A DNA stretch of 64,000 nucleotides from Acestrorhynchus altus (GCA_034509495.1 CM067505.1:13270921-13334920); one strand, 5' to 3'. Shown: positions 25,020-39,600, numbered from the stretch's first letter. Translations and numbers: made by a program. Notes: generated by a model from the sequence alone, not told the origin.

Positions 25020-26160
25020 GTTTTTGTTTCTAAATTATTATAATATTATACATGTTATATTTTAATAATAAATAAGTTATGTTATATATGTTTTACTAAT
25101 AAATTAGTTATGTTATATATATATATATAATGTTATATTTTAATAATAAATTAGTTGTTATAATGTTATATATAATGTTTTAATAATAAATTAGTTATGT
25201 TGTTATAATAATACCTTTTTACATTATTATTGATCAATATCAGTTCCAGCGTTGGTTTCGATATTATCAATATTTGGATCGATCCGCCCACCTTTAGTGC
25301 TCAATTTGGACATTTTCGGGTGTAGTCTCCACTGAGAACTGCAGACAAGTTTACCTATATAGCCTTATTATTTAGAACAGATTGTTTATCATACAGGACA
25401 AGGACCACTTATAATTTTACACTAAAACAACCCATCATTAGATGTATGTCATCTACTTTGAGTTGTGCATTTATGATATGTGAGGTTTTAAATCTTGAAC
25501 CAGCCATTAGGGGTGTACTTTGTGCACTTCTGGTGCCAGTCCCAAGCCCGGATAAATGGTGAGGGATGCGTCAGGAAGGACATAGTTATGTCATATATAA
25601 TGTTATAATGTTTTAATAAATTAGTTATGTTATAATGTTTTATATGTTATGTTTCATGATAATTTAGTTATGTTATAATGTTTTAATGAATTAGTTATGT
25701 TTTATATAAATGTTGTTTTAATAATAAATTACTTATGTTATGTCTTAATAATACATTCGTTGTTAAAATATTTTAATAATACATTAGTTATGTTATATTT
25801 TTATAATAAATTAGTTGTTATATTTTAATAATAAATTAGTTGTTATAATGGTTTAATAATACATTAATTATGTTATAATGGTTTAATAATACATTAGTTA
25901 TGTTATAATGTTTTAATAATACATTAGTTATGTTATAATGTTTTAATAATACATTCGTTGTTATAATGTTTTAATAATACATTAGTTATTTTATAATGTT
26001 TTAATAATACATTAGTTATGTTGTAATATTTTAATAATATATTAGTTATGTTACAATGTTTTAATAATACATTAGTTATGTTGTAATATTTTAATAATAT
26101 ATTAGTTATGTTACAATGTTTTAATAATACATTAGTTATGCTGTAATGTTATAATAATAA
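25020..26160. repeat. AT-rich minisatellite, 30-bp unit
   Basis: The core phrase 'ttttaataatacattagtta' recurs about every 30 bp, densest from 25800 to 26150. Near 26018-26137 two units pair into a 60-bp higher-order repeat occurring twice. A diverged outlying part lies at 25020-25210, with a non-repeat island between (25210-25590). The array ends about 90 bases before the CRE of the putative setdb1 promoter. Confidence 0.9.
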
Positions 26161-26219
26161 ATGTCATGATCATTTTGTGATTATAAATGAAATAACTGAT
26201 GGGGTCAAAAACAAACAGG

Positions 26220-27110
26220 GGGCACAGGCTCATAACTCCGGTGTGACGTCATGAGAATGAGGTCCTTGCTCCGCTTCATCTTCACTAAGAAACCGGTTAT
26301 TTTCGGCTATAAATGTCGTCTTTCATCTGTAAAGCCTCCCGCGCTGGACAGGACAGTGAACAGCTGTGCATGTAGGTCTCACCGGCTTTGCGGAAACTGG
26401 CGCCCCCTGCAGGACGGAGCGGGAGAGCGACCATTACATCGACACTTATTTCTGAGCAATTTAGATCATCAGACAAAAAGGAGTCCTAACAAAAGATCAC
26501 TAGAAAATATCACGATATAAAGCCAAACCCCAGAATCGCACAGGGAGAAAACATTCAGCTGCGTTCTCGTACACCAGCGCCTCGGCCTCGCGTGGGCGCC
26601 GTACAGGTCGGTGAGGGCGTCTGAACACGCTGCTCGCTCCCTGTGCACTTCCGTCTTCTCTCTACGTCCCCCTGATTTGCAGGACTGGGGTCCTCCGTAC
26701 TCGAACGTTCAGATCGAAGGTACCTGATGCTTTGACCTACAGACATAATGTAAAAATGTAGTTATGAGGCTATTAAGCTGTGTGGTGACGCGCTTGCCGA
26801 GTGCGGCCTGGTCGGAGGCGGAGGTGCCTACCTAGGGGTTCAAGTCTCTGAATGACATGCTCCCCGAAGCAGGGCTCAGTATTCCGCCAAAACACGGGCT
26901 GTGAGCTCGTTGTTCCATGTGGGCTCGTCTGTAGTTGAGCTCAGAGCGACACCGCAACGCAGCGCAGGTTCACTGACGCCGCGTTTTGGAGCCTGTGGTT
27001 GGTGAAGTCCCGCCTGAAGGTAGACGCGTCTCTTCTCCAACGTCCTAAATCAGCGAGACGCGCCAGTTAGCTCGCCGGCTAACTGTGTTGTGGATCGTTT
27101 GGTCTTTAAT
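26220..27110 (+). promoter_or_regulatory. Probable setdb1 promoter and 5' non-coding exon
   Basis: GC and CpG content rises sharply compared with the flanks. A palindromic cAMP-response element TGACGTCA lies at 26244-26251. Because the first coding exon begins immediately after a splice acceptor, at least one non-coding exon must lie upstream, and this region is the best candidate. I cannot fix the transcription start or the non-coding exon borders from sequence alone. Confidence 0.6.
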
Positions 27111-27296
27111 GGAGTTCCTAGAGCTTTTAAAGCTCACCAGTAAGACCATTACAGCCACCTGCACGCGGTTTACTGGAGGCTCTTCAGATGCTGGTTTAGA
27201 TTCCAGTATGATGCTCATGGTGGGACTGGGCGCTGATGTATTAAACATCAGCTTCTCTGGTCCTTTATTTACATTATCAGCTGTGGGACAGTAGTG

Positions 27297-27432
27297 CCCC
27301 CCCCCCAACCCAACCCAACCCAACCCAACCCAACCGAAGGACGGTAGTGTGTGTCCCCCTCCAACTGAAGCACGGTAGTTAGTTAGTTAGTTAGTTAGTG
27401 TGTGTGTGGGTGTGGGTGTGTGTGTGTGTGTA
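27297..27432. repeat. Clustered microsatellites in the setdb1 5' intron
   Basis: A C-run followed by (CAACC)n at 27297-27336, then (AGTT)n at 27376-27399 and a GT-rich run to 27432. Confidence 0.85.
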
Positions 27433-27606
27433 TCCCCTACTGAAGGACGGTAGTTGGATGGTAGCCTGACTCCACAGTCATCATTTGAAGTCTCAGTCAC
27501 TGAGATTTGAGAGGACAGTCATAGGTGTACATTGTTGTGTGTGTTTCCCTCTGTGTTTATAGCCCGTTTGTAACTTGTCCAAGTTCATCCCTGTGGTTGC
27601 ACAGCA

Positions 27607-30600
27607 ATGAAGAATGAAGAAGAGGATGAGGAGCTGGACATGACAGAGGCAGAACTGAAACACTGGGTACAGTCAGAGGTGGATAAGGATGAGATGCTGG
27701 TGCAGAGGCGGACACAGCTGGCACAGGTGGAGGAGTGGGTGAAGCAGAAAGAGAGGAATGCCACCTACACCCGTCTGCTGTACAACAGTGCCTGCGAGTA
27801 AGTGTGTTCAACTAATGCCAATCTAGGCCATGGCTCACATCCTGGCAACATTGTGGACACCTCTGATCAAATTACATTTTATTAATGGTCCAAGTGTAAA
27901 TATGTGAAGAAATCCTATACAGTAAACCAAATCTCGGAGTAGAGCCGCTGCTCCTCTACATCGAGAGGAACCAGTTGTGGTGGCTCGGGCATCTTTTTCG
28001 GATGCTCCCTGGGCGTCTCCCCGGGGAAGTGTTCCAGGAGGGACTATGTCTCTCGGCTGGCCTGGAAACACCTCGGGGTCCCTCCTGGGGAACTGGCTGA
28101 GGTGTTGGGGGAGAAGGAAGTCTGGGCATCCCTGCTTAGACTGCTGCCCCCGCGACCCGGCCCCGGATAAGCAGAGGAAAATGGATGCATGGATGGATAA
28201 ACCAAATCTCTGTTCAGTTGTTGAATTTAAAACATATTAAATGTTCCCAGCTATTGTGCCACCTAGTTAAATTAAATTGTTACTGTGAAGAGCTCAGTGA
28301 ACTTTATATCTAAATGCGTCCATCTTCCTTCCGCTTATCTGGGGCCGGGTCACGGGGGCAGCAGTCTAAGCAGGGATGCCCAGACCGCTCTCTCCCCCGA
28401 CACCTCAGCCAGCTCCCCAGGAGGGAACCCGAGGCGTTCCCATGCCAGCCGAGAGACATGTCCCTCCAGCGTGTACTAGGTCTACCCCGCGGTCTCCTCC
28501 TGGTGGGGCGTGCCTGGAACACTTCCCCAGGGAGACATCCAGGGGGCATCCGAATAAGGTGCCCGAGCCACCTCTACGGAGGAAACTCATTTCAGCCGCT
28601 TAGATAGACAGATAGATTCAACTTTGTCAACTTTGTCAGTGCAAGTACAGTACATAGCAACGAAATGCAGTTAGTATCTACCAGAAGTGCAAATAGTAGC
28701 AAAAGTGCAAACGAAAAACTGTGCAAGTGTGCAATTGTACAATAAGTAGACATACTGCTTGTATCCGCGATCTTGTCCTTTCGGTCATTACCCACAGCTC
28801 ATGACCATAAGTGAGGGTAGGAACATAGATTGACCAGTAAATTGAGAGCTTCGCCTTTCAGATCAGCTCCTTCTTCACCATGACGGACCGATACACTAAC
28901 CGCATGACTGCGGCAGCAGCACCGATCCGCCTGTCAATCTCACGCTCCCTCTCACCCCAACTCATGAACAAGACCCCAAGATACTTACAATCCTCCACTT
29001 GGGGCAGGACATCTCCACCGATCTGGAGAGGGCAAGCTACCCTCTTCTGGTCGAGAACCATGGCCTCAGATTTGGAGGTGCTGATTTGCATCCCTGCCAC
29101 TTCACACTCGGCTACGAACTGCTCCAGTGCCTGCTGAAGGTCCTGGCTCAAAGAACCCAACAGGACAACATCATCCGCAAAAGCAGAGATGATATCCTGT
29201 GGTTCCCAAACCGGACTCCCTCAGGCCCCTGGCTGCGCCCAGAAATTCTGTCCATAAAGATTATGAACATAACCAGTGAAAAAAGGCAGTCCTGCACCGG
29301 GAACAGGCCCGATTTACTGCCAGCAATGCGAACCAAGCTTCTGCTCCAGTCATACAAAGACCTGATAGCCCTTAACAGAGGGCCTGTATTCCAGGAGCAC
29401 CCCCCACAGAATACCCCGAGGGACTCGGTCAAATACCTTCTCCAAATCCACAAAACACATGTGGACTGGTTGGGCAAACTCCCATGAGCACCCTCTGGAG
29501 GGTGTAGAGCTGGTCCAGTGTTCCTAGGCCAGGACGAAAACCACATTGTTCCTCCTGAATCCAAGGTTTGACTAACAGCCGAATTACCCTGGCGTAGACT
29601 TTCCCGGAGAGGCTGAGAAGTGTGATCTCCCTATAGTTGGAGCACAGTCTCAATCAATCAATCAAATTTTATTTATGTAGTGCTTTTTACAACAAGAAGT
29701 TGTCACAAAGCAGCTGTACAAAGATCAGCTCCGGTCCCCCTTTTAAACAGGGGAACCACCACCCCAGTCTGCCACTCCAGGGGCACTGTCCCTGCCCGCT
29801 ACGCAGTGCTGCAGAGGCGTGTCAACCAAGACAGCCCAACAGCACCTAGAGACTTGAGATACTCTGGGCGGATCTCATCCACCCCCGGGGCCCCACAGAC
29901 CTGAACAATACGTTTCGGCCTGCCAGGTCTCTCCAGCTTGCCCCTCCGCCAGCGGATCCAACTCACCACCAGGTAGTTATCGGTTGACAGCTCTGCCCCT
30001 CTCTTTACCTGAGTGTCCAAGACATAGGGCCGGAGATCAGATGAGACTACAACAAAGTAGATCATTGATCTCCGGCCTAGGGCGTCCTGGTGCCAAGTGC
30101 ACTTATGGATTTACATTTACATTTGTGGCATTTAGCAGACGCCCTTATCCAGAGTGACTTACAAAAGTGCTTTGCTGTTTAATTAGAATATCCTTAGCTA
30201 GTAGACAACGCTGGAATCTAGAGATTTCGCACGTTTAGACCATGTTGAAACAAAGTCTTTATGGAGTTAAGTACTCCTGAAACAGATGAGTCTTCAGTCT
30301 GTGTTTGAAGACAGTGAGGGACGCCCAGGGGAAGTTCGTTCCACCATTTTGGTGCCAGAACAGAAAAGAGTCTGGATGCATGTTTACCTTGCATTCTGGA
30401 TACCCCTATGCTTGAACATGGTGTTCGTTATGGACAATCTGTAACTAGTACAGATGTCCAACAACAGAACCTCTGCTCGGGTTCTGATCGGGGAGGCCGT
30501 TCCTCCCAATCACCCCTCTCCAGGTGTCAGTGTCATCACCCACATGGGCGTTGAAGTCCCCCAGCAGAACAATGGAGTCCCCAGTTGGGGCACTTTCCAA

Positions 30601-33600
30601 TAACCCAAATGAGTTTGGCAATAAAGCAGTGGATTCATTAAAGTAGTAATACAGGAAATGATGGCAGTCAAGGTGTGTTGTATTTGTCACATTTTACAGA
30701 TTAGTTTTCCATCAGTGCCAATGTGTGACAATTTAGAAATTGTCCATGTTTTTCATTGGATTCTCTGCATCTTGGCAGAGATCACAGCAGGACACACTTT
30801 GGGAATGAAAGGACCACCCCTTAACTGGCCAGGCACTTGTTAGCATAATTTGGAATATAAGGAATGCTTGCCCTTAAGAGATAAAATCTTGAAGGACTGT
30901 TCTTGTAGGGTCTTTTGTGTTGTCAACTTGAGACTATGAGGCCGTTTGAGGCTTGGTTTGAACACTCCTCAGCAAATCAGCTGAAAATTTATTTTGCTAA
31001 ATGCTATTGGAAATTCCTACAAGGCTAGATGACAGGGTGATGCTTTTTCCTCTTTATAATATTTATGGGCTTTGTGATGACTTCTGTGGTAAATAAGGCT
31101 TTGTTTTTATTTTGGATCAGGTCAGTCCTGGAGTGTGAGTCAGTGATAAAGGGAGTCTATGGAATGCTGGGATTGGAGTATCAAGACACTGACTCGGAGG
31201 AAGAAGGAGGTGCCAAGCCACAAAAGAATGTCATTCAGATCCCAGATGATTGTGGTTTAGAGAGTGAGGATGGAAATGTTTCTGCTGATGGGGATGATGA
31301 TTATGTTGTCATTGATTTGGGAGGTAAGAGACCTCTTAAATTTCATTAGCAAAGTGTTGTTGTTGACCCAACTATTACACATTTACCAGCATGCATGTAC
31401 AAAAAATGTATCCTTTTTAGTTGGAAAAGTTTGTTTGAACTCCGCATCATAACTCTCAAGTTTTATACTTAATTTTATTCATGTAAAATAATCAAATCTT
31501 CTAAAAATAATAAAAACTCAAATGCTCTTTTTAAATGCACCTCTTTCATGAATAATCTGCATGGAGAGAGAAGTAAAACATAGTTTGATGAAGTTGGAAG
31601 TCTGGAAATGTAAAACATGGAATATCAGTATGTTCAGGGCACTCACTTGTCATGATTAGTGATTTATTGATAAATTAAAGGGACCACTCAAAATCACTTT
31701 TTCTATCTATCTACTCTGAACATCTTTGCTTTTAGCAGCAGGTCCAGTTCCAGACTTATTGGAGAAGAAGCCAACAGTAAGAGGATCTACCTTAGATTTC
31801 CAGACCTGCTTTCGCAATATACAGAGTGGGACATGCATTTAATTTAATTTAATTTTTTCCCTCTATGCCTCTTTCATATTTCTCTCAGGTTGAAGAGTTG
31901 TCTGCAGGCATTCAAATGTCCAGCAGTTCCCAACCAGTTGTCAAGACCAGAGAGTCCCCTGTACCCATTAGTAGTACTCTGTCACCTGATGTCTCATCTT
32001 CTACATCTTTCAGACCCATTAGTTTACCATCAAAGAGGGAAAGTAGCCCTTCTGGAATTCCTGAGATATCCAATGATTTACCAACCATCAAGACCAGAGA
32101 GTCCCCTGTACCAATAAGTAGTTCGTCACCCACGTCCTTCACACCACTTATTCTTCCAACAAAGACAGAAAATAGCCCCTCTAGAAGTCCAGAGCCATCC
32201 AGCAGTTCCTTACCAACCATCAAGACCAGAGAGTCCCCAGTACCAATTAGTGGCGCTTCTTCTCCTGATGTTTTGTCTTCTAGAACCTTCAGACCTGTGT
32301 CTTCACCATCAAATAAGGAAACGACCCCTTCTAGCAGTTCAGAAACATCTAACAACTCGTTACCAACCATCAAGACTAGAGAATCTCCTGTTTCCATCAG
32401 TAGAGTTCTATCACACGATGTAGTTAGTTCTCCAGCTACTCCCAGAGATTCCTCACCCAGGAGTTATGCTGCTGAATCCTCTCCACTGAGCAAACCTAAT
32501 GCACCAATGAGTGATGCAGAGCATCATGGAACTAGAGTCGGCAAAACACCCGCTTCTGTGAATCACAACAGTGAAACTCAAGCACATCCTAAAGCATTCA
32601 ACCAGAGGCCAGTCACTAAAGATACACCAACCTTAAGCTCTAGTGCTGTGACCTCAATCTCCATGACACCAACCTCAAACTCCAATACAAGGACTTCAAA
32701 CTTCAATACAAGGACCTCAAACTGCAATACAAGGACCCCAAGCTCCATTAAACCAACCTCAAGCACTGCTGAAATTGCAACTATTGACAAGACTAAAAGC
32801 ACTAGTCTGAAATCTGCAAACAAGCCTTCAACCATTACATCTTGCAGCACCAAAACGGACTCAACAACTGGTGCTAAAGCAACCTCTTCTATCACTACAG
32901 CCAGCCCTGCAGCTTCTAGTACAACTACTTCTAACATATCCTCAGGCAGTAAAGAAGGTTAGGTCCTTGGTCTTGTTGATTTTGCTTCTTCAACATTCAT
33001 CTCGCTATTATCCTAAACTGTCACCATCTCTTCCCCTCAATCTGCACAGTGTCTGGGACACTGCAAATTCGTGTTCAGAAAGAGGTGGAGCTCAAAGTTA
33101 ACATGGACATTCTTGGAAGGCGAAGGACTAAAACATGGCATAAAGGAACAATTTTAGATATGAAAGAAACAGGTGACATTACACTATCATTAAGGAAAAA
33201 TATTATTTTCAAAATGTGAATCCTCTCTTACTTTATCCCACTGGGTCAGTGTCTCTTTGACCATTTCTGCATTTCTTCCTCTTGTTTCAGAGTCTGGGAA
33301 GCGGTACAAGGTCAAGTTTGAGGGAGATAAAGGGAAAAGTATGCTATCTGCTCATCACCTGGCATGTTTGAGCTCTCCTATGCTGAAGGATTTGTTTGTG
33401 GGTTGTAGAGTGGTGGCCAGCTACAAAGAGGAGGACCAGTCTTGGCTGCATGCTGCTGTAATAACAGAGATGCCTGACCGCAAGAACCGTATGAGGTATG
33501 TATTTTTGTGTGTGTGTGTGGTTATCAGTTTTAATCTCTGGTTGAGGGAGAGTCACCAGTGATCATTTAGGGCTGTGTTCCCCAACCCTGGTTCTAGAGG

Positions 33601-36600
33601 CACCCCATTCTGCATAATTTAGAACTTTCTCTGCACTCAGCACACCGGGTTCAAGTAATAAGCTCGTTAACAAGCCTTTCAGACTTGCATGTCATGTGTT
33701 AAAGCTAAAACATGCAGAGCAAGGGTGCTGTTGTTTTACTTGGAAGGAATCAGCTGATTGCGGTGCATGAAGATTCCAGTCTGTCATGGACTAACTCGGA
33801 ATGGCAGCAGATCATGTTCAGTGATGAGGTCTGCTTTTTTTCTTGGTGCAGACGACCAATGAATCCATGTGTGGAAATTCCGTGGCCAGTGCCATGTTTT
33901 CATGCGTTACATGTCCAGAAGGCCCGCTGTCATGCTGTGTTGTGCAATTTCACTTGTTGCCAGATCACCGTTGGCCTTCATTACTGGCACTTGGACATAG
34001 CCCAACAATATGTTAATGCAACCAGTGGCCCTACCTTCACTGAATGCACACTCCAGTGTTCTATTCCAACAGGACAAGAGTTGTCTGCATATTGCTGGCA
34101 TCTCAAGAGCTTGCATTGTCTATCCCCAATTAAAATATCAATTTTAATCAACACCCCACCCCTGCTGCAGAATCTGCAGTAAATGAGTGAGAATGTTACA
34201 CACCTGATTCTACACTACTTCTGTATGTGTAGCTCAATGAATGTTGCCCATATCAGTTTGGATATTTTTTGGATAATAATTGTATGCTCAAGAACTAATT
34301 TCTCAATTATATAAATGTTGTGTTTTCATAAAATGTCCTCATCCATCTTCAGTACTGGAAGAATATCTGTTGCTGTTATCTTAGGTTTATGGTGTTTTTT
34401 GACGATGGCCATGCAGCCTATGTATCCTTGCCGGACCTTCATCTAGTCTGCAAACCAAGTAAGAAAAGCTACAGACACACTTTCTTTCTCTCTCTTTCCT
34501 GTTTTTTCCACACTAATTCTCTACACTGGTCAAATTAAAGGTGTTAATTTTAATTTGTTTAGTTTTAATTAGGAGATGGACACAGTGCAGCCATAACTTT
34601 GTCATTTTGGCAAGAGGAGCTGATAAAATAGCAAGAGCAGAAACAAGAAATAAATTTATGGCTGATTGTTGTATGTGCAACAAGTTGAAAAGCAGATATA
34701 AAAATTCCTTACATTTAAAATGTTTACAGTCAAGTGCCCTTTTTTCACTCATATCTCTTAGGCAAAATTGTTTTTTAATCGTACCAATATGACATCCATT
34801 AAAGAACCGTTTGTAGCACCTTTATTTAAAAGATTTACACAAACCAACACTCGTGCTTTGTACCGTGTCCACAGTGAATAATGTGTACGAGGACATAGAG
34901 GATGAGATGTGTCGTACAGAGGTGGAAGAATACCTCCAGGCATATCCAAACCCCATCTTTGTAGTTGTGCGAGTTGGACAGGAGAGCAAAGCGGAGCGTG
35001 ATGGTGAATGGGAAGACTGCACTATCAGTCAAGTGGATGGTAGCTTGGTCCAGATCTGCTACACAGTAAGTGGCTGGCTTTAGGCTGGTTATTTCTACTG
35101 ATTTTTTTTTTCTAGGGTCCAACCACTAGGAACATTTTTTTTTTTCAGTGCTAACTTTAAGGAGCTGAATATTCTAATTGAGGCAGTTATAAGTAGATGT
35201 TGCTTATCAACTGATATAGCACTGTAGGAGTTGTGAGTGTGTGGTGGAAGAAGGGAAAAAAAGAATTGTGTGCAAGAGGAAAGTCAAAAAAGATAAAAAA
35301 AAAAAACAAAACCCTTCACTGGTGTGGAAGTACATTGGAACCAGTTTCATCAATTGCACTTTCTCTAAGACTACCCTGCAATACAGTCTTGCAAACGAGT
35401 CACATGACTTGGCCAACCTCAGTTTTCAGTTTGTGCCCAGCCCTAAAATAATAGCATTTAGGCTATGTTATTTAATTTATATTTATATAAATTTATTATA
35501 TTTATATATTTTAGGTAGAAAATCTGCTGTTTGATCAGGATATTTTGTTAAAAAATGTCATTCAGCTTCACAATGTATTTAGGTCTTCAGTCTGACTTTA
35601 TTGAGGTATATGACATGACACTTTGAGGTGTTAGTGCCACTTGCTGTTCTTGCAGTCTTTTTTTTTCTTTTTTTTTCTGTGGACAGTGAGCTTTCCCAAC
35701 ATTCCCACACATTCATGGACTGCTCTAAGAAACTGTCTTGAACTCTAAAATAATGGATGTCTTCAAAGCAAAGCATTTTTTTACATCTGTCTTTTGGTTT
35801 CTCCCTTGTTTCAGAAAGATAAAAAAATGGAGTGGTTGTATAAAGGCTCAAATAGGTTGGACCACATCCAAAGAATCAAGCAGCGCATGGCTGGGCAGAA
35901 AACAGATCAGCCTTCAAACAAAGGTTGAGTATGTGTGTTTGAGCATGTGTGTGAGAGATACTGTATTGACAAAAATAATCCCCTTGTCACATTTCAATTC
36001 TTTCTCTTCCTCCCTTTCTGTCAAAAATTCAGCTGTATGTGTCACAAGTCAGAACAACACCAGAGCTCCCACCACCACCACCACCACTACCACCACTACT
36101 AGTACTTCCGGAGCTGCCACCACCATTGCTACCACCTCCGCAAAAGTGACCACTCAAACAGTTGCCTTAAAACCTCCTCCTCATAGCGTTGCCCGGGCTG
36201 TTTCCACAGATTCTGTGACAACAGCTAAGGCAAAGACTGCTGCCACAGCATGTTTGCAGCCTAAAGTTGTCCTTTACAGAATTGCTTTGTCTAAGATGTC
36301 CTCGTCATCTGTCATTGTATCAAAAGACAACCAGCTTCTAGAACCCACAGAAACCAGTCCTTTGAACAGAGGGTGAGTTTTTAGACTGTTTTTTTTTTTT
36401 AATGCTTTCTGCAAGATTTTAAGAATAGGTAGGTATGTAGGTAGGTATGTAGGTAGGTATGTAGGTATGTATGTAGGTATGTATGTACGTACGTAACCAA
36501 CCTGATAGTCACTCCTAACATGTAATGGTGGCTTTCTGCCTGATATTGTTGGAGCCCACAACCTGATTCATTAGTGCAGAGTGTGGTATTGTGATATATG

Positions 36601-39600
36601 CTTTTGATTTGCAAAATTCTTTATCCATTAAAATACAAAATGCTGATGTCTCAGTTCAGTATGTTCCAATACAGTTAAAATAAGGAGAACTGACAGTCAC
36701 AATGTTTGTGTGCCTGGTTTAATGTCAAAATTATTGTTGAATATTATGAATGTACAGTATTTGAGACTTTAGACAGGCACTGAAGATTTTCCTGGTCTGT
36801 TTCTTACATAAGCAAACATAGAAGCAGTGTTCTGTGTTCTATAGTGGCTGCACCTTGGAAAGCAAGCGTCAATGATTGTGTTTAGCATGGTCCTTGTGAA
36901 TCTTTAATTTTTATGGTAAATCACTTGACTGGACAAACCTGTTAAACAATGCACCAGATGGCACACGCATTAAATACATGTCATTTCTAACATAAATTCT
37001 AATATAAATTGATTCACAATTGCTCAGAAGCTTACCTCAGCATTAGTAGGCATTTTTTTCCATGAGCACTGTTATTAATTCAGCTTATAGTTATGTATGC
37101 GGTTTTTTTATAGGTTGCTGATGACCACCCAAACCCCCTTCCCTGATTTGCCAGTACCATAACACAAAATACTTGCTCTGGTCTTTCTGCAGTACAAAAC
37201 GGCCTGCCCCTGCAGAGATAGATATTTACCAAAGCACTCCTCTCCCAGTTGTTGGACCGTGGCTGAAATATGTGCCTCACCGCTGCTGCCCTACCTGTTT
37301 GGAACGAGTGAGGCCATCACAGAGGAACCAGCACCGTGGCCAGAACCCACTTCTCATCCCTCTTCTTCATGGCTTTCGCCGTATGACTGCTAGAAAGCGC
37401 CTAGAGGGAAAAGTGAGTTTTGAGCATAGTTTGTAATAAAATTCTTCCCCTTTGTGCTACTACTGTTTTCAAATGATTGTAGTTTTATAATGGATTGAGG
37501 TTTTACTGCTAGAATGTCATTTTACCATTTCAAATATTTTGTGACAAACACAATTGACATAGCAGAAATTAGAGCATCTGATGGTTTTGGACATTAATTT
37601 TCATGTGTTTTCAACTGTAATAATCGGTACAAAAGGGCATTAATGCAGTTCGTTGTGATTTTCACTTTGGCTTGCAGACCTCCAGTTATAGTCTAAAGCA
37701 GGTCATAAATAAATCTTAATGCATAGTGAATGAGTAATTTAGGAAAAAAGCAAAAATTAAGACTCTAATTTGTATTGTTCCCAGTGATCCTAAATTTTGC
37801 TAAAGGTAAACTAATGTCAGGTAACTTTATTCATTTGTTTGCATGTGGATATTTTGGTTTATTCCTATTTTTGTGATGCTGCAGCTGATTACCACCTTTA
37901 ATTTTATTTTCATTTATTTGATATTGACATCATCTCTGATTTCTTTAGATGTCCTTTCACGTCTTCTACCGTGGTCCTTGTGGGCGGAGCATGTGTGAGA
38001 TGGAAGAGGTACAGGGCTACCTGTGTGAGACACGTTGTGACTTTCTCTTTCTGGATATGTTCTGCTTGGATCCTTTTGTACTGGTGAAAAGAGCCGTGCT
38101 CCCCTCCTCCATGAGCAGCCAGCCTTATTTGTTCTTGCCTGACATCACTGAAGGAAAGGAGACTGTCCCTGTGCCATGTGTTAATGAAACTGACGCCACC
38201 CGTCCACCCCCTCTGAACTACACCAAACACAGAGTGTGTGCCCCTGGTGTCTCCATCAACACCAGCCTGGACTTTATGGTGGGCTGTGATTGCACTGATG
38301 GCTGCCGAGACAGGTATGTGCAAAAACAGTCAGATGACATTTGATAAGTGACATCATGACATTATTGTGTGGCTAGGGATGTTCAAGACGATGGACCCTG
38401 TTCATGGCAGGGAGAAGCTGCTTCTGCTACTGCAGAATCCTGTCAATTTGTCACTGTCGTGTGGCATCATTTACTCAGTTAGGAGGAGTTAGGAGGATTA
38501 CTTTAAAAATGTATTTCACTACAGTTTACCTGTTTAAAATGTAATTGTAACAGAATCCAAAGGATTACTCCATTACTGTGATCTAATTATTTTCTTTTAT
38601 ATTGGTCCATTAATCATGATTTTTTTTAAAACATTTTAAGTAAAGCACTGAATCAACAGAATGTATGGTGTGAACCTCATGGCTCATGGGTTATTGAGGG
38701 ACAACCAGGTTACATCTATCAGTTTTATATAGGAGTTTTGAATCCAGAAGTTGGTTCAGTAGAGACCATGCCCAGGGTCTGTAGATTTAATGATTCTGTC
38801 ACTAATCCAAATCTCAGAGAGTAATTTAGGTCTTAATAAATTAGGTGTTTGTTTTTTTTCCCCCAAACCAAACAGGTCAATATCTATTGTTTCCTTAATA
38901 CAGTATTTCTAAACCCTGGGCCAGAAGGCACCCTGCTCTGCACATGTTAGTGGATTCTCTGCTTTTACGCATTACCTGCAGCTCTGAAATGACTTGTTAA
39001 AGAACTGATTACTTGAATCGGGTGTGTTTGGAACAGGGAAAGCATGTGAAACAGGGAAAGATGTGCACAGAATAGTGGACAGTTAATCAAGACTATTTGC
39101 ATGGTCCTCTTAATTTATCTGCCCGATTGATTAGTTAAGTAAACAATATGTTGATGAAAACCCACATCTTTATTTTCATGACTTTCATTTTCATCCTCTG
39201 CTAATAGTTGCAGTCCAATGTCATGGCCTGCTTGATTGTGAATCTCTTTGTGTTCTCACAGGTCAAAGTGTTCCTGTCACCAGCTGACCATAGATGCCAC
39301 ATCGTTGTTCACAGGTGGTCCTGTGGATGTTAATGCTGGATACACACACAAACGACTAACCAGATACGTGCCCACTGGGTAATCATCTGTCTGTGTCTCT
39401 CTCTGTGGATACTGTCTCTGTATGTTGCTCACATAGATGTCTGCTAAATGTAGTAACATACAAAAACATGAACTTGTTCTTGTTTCTTTACTCTGTCTCT
39501 GCAGAGTGTATGAGTGCAATCCTCTCTGCCGCTGTGACCCATGGATGTGCAGTAATAGGCTAGTGCAGCACGGACAACAACTGCGTCTGCAACTCTTCAT

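Larger units (their letters stand above)
28318..30600 (-). mobile_element. Rex3 retrotransposon, deleted and invaded by three repeats
   Basis: A dead Rex3 on the - strand inside setdb1 intron 1. From its 3' end at 28318 it keeps the C-terminal and RT blocks, then jumps near 29900 from RT to endonuclease sequence, missing about 650 bases relative to the copy at 17547-20733. It ends near 30600 after the GDFNAHVGDDTDTWRGV block. Interruptions at 28602-28757, 29646-29730 and 30107-30400 are later insertions. Its 3' flank corresponds, inverted, to the Rex3/setdb1 junction near 990-1012. Confidence 0.9.

Noticed and set aside
31912..32937. Long - strand frames opposite setdb1 exon 4
   Set aside because: Antisense shadows of the repeat-rich exon; no splice context on that strand.
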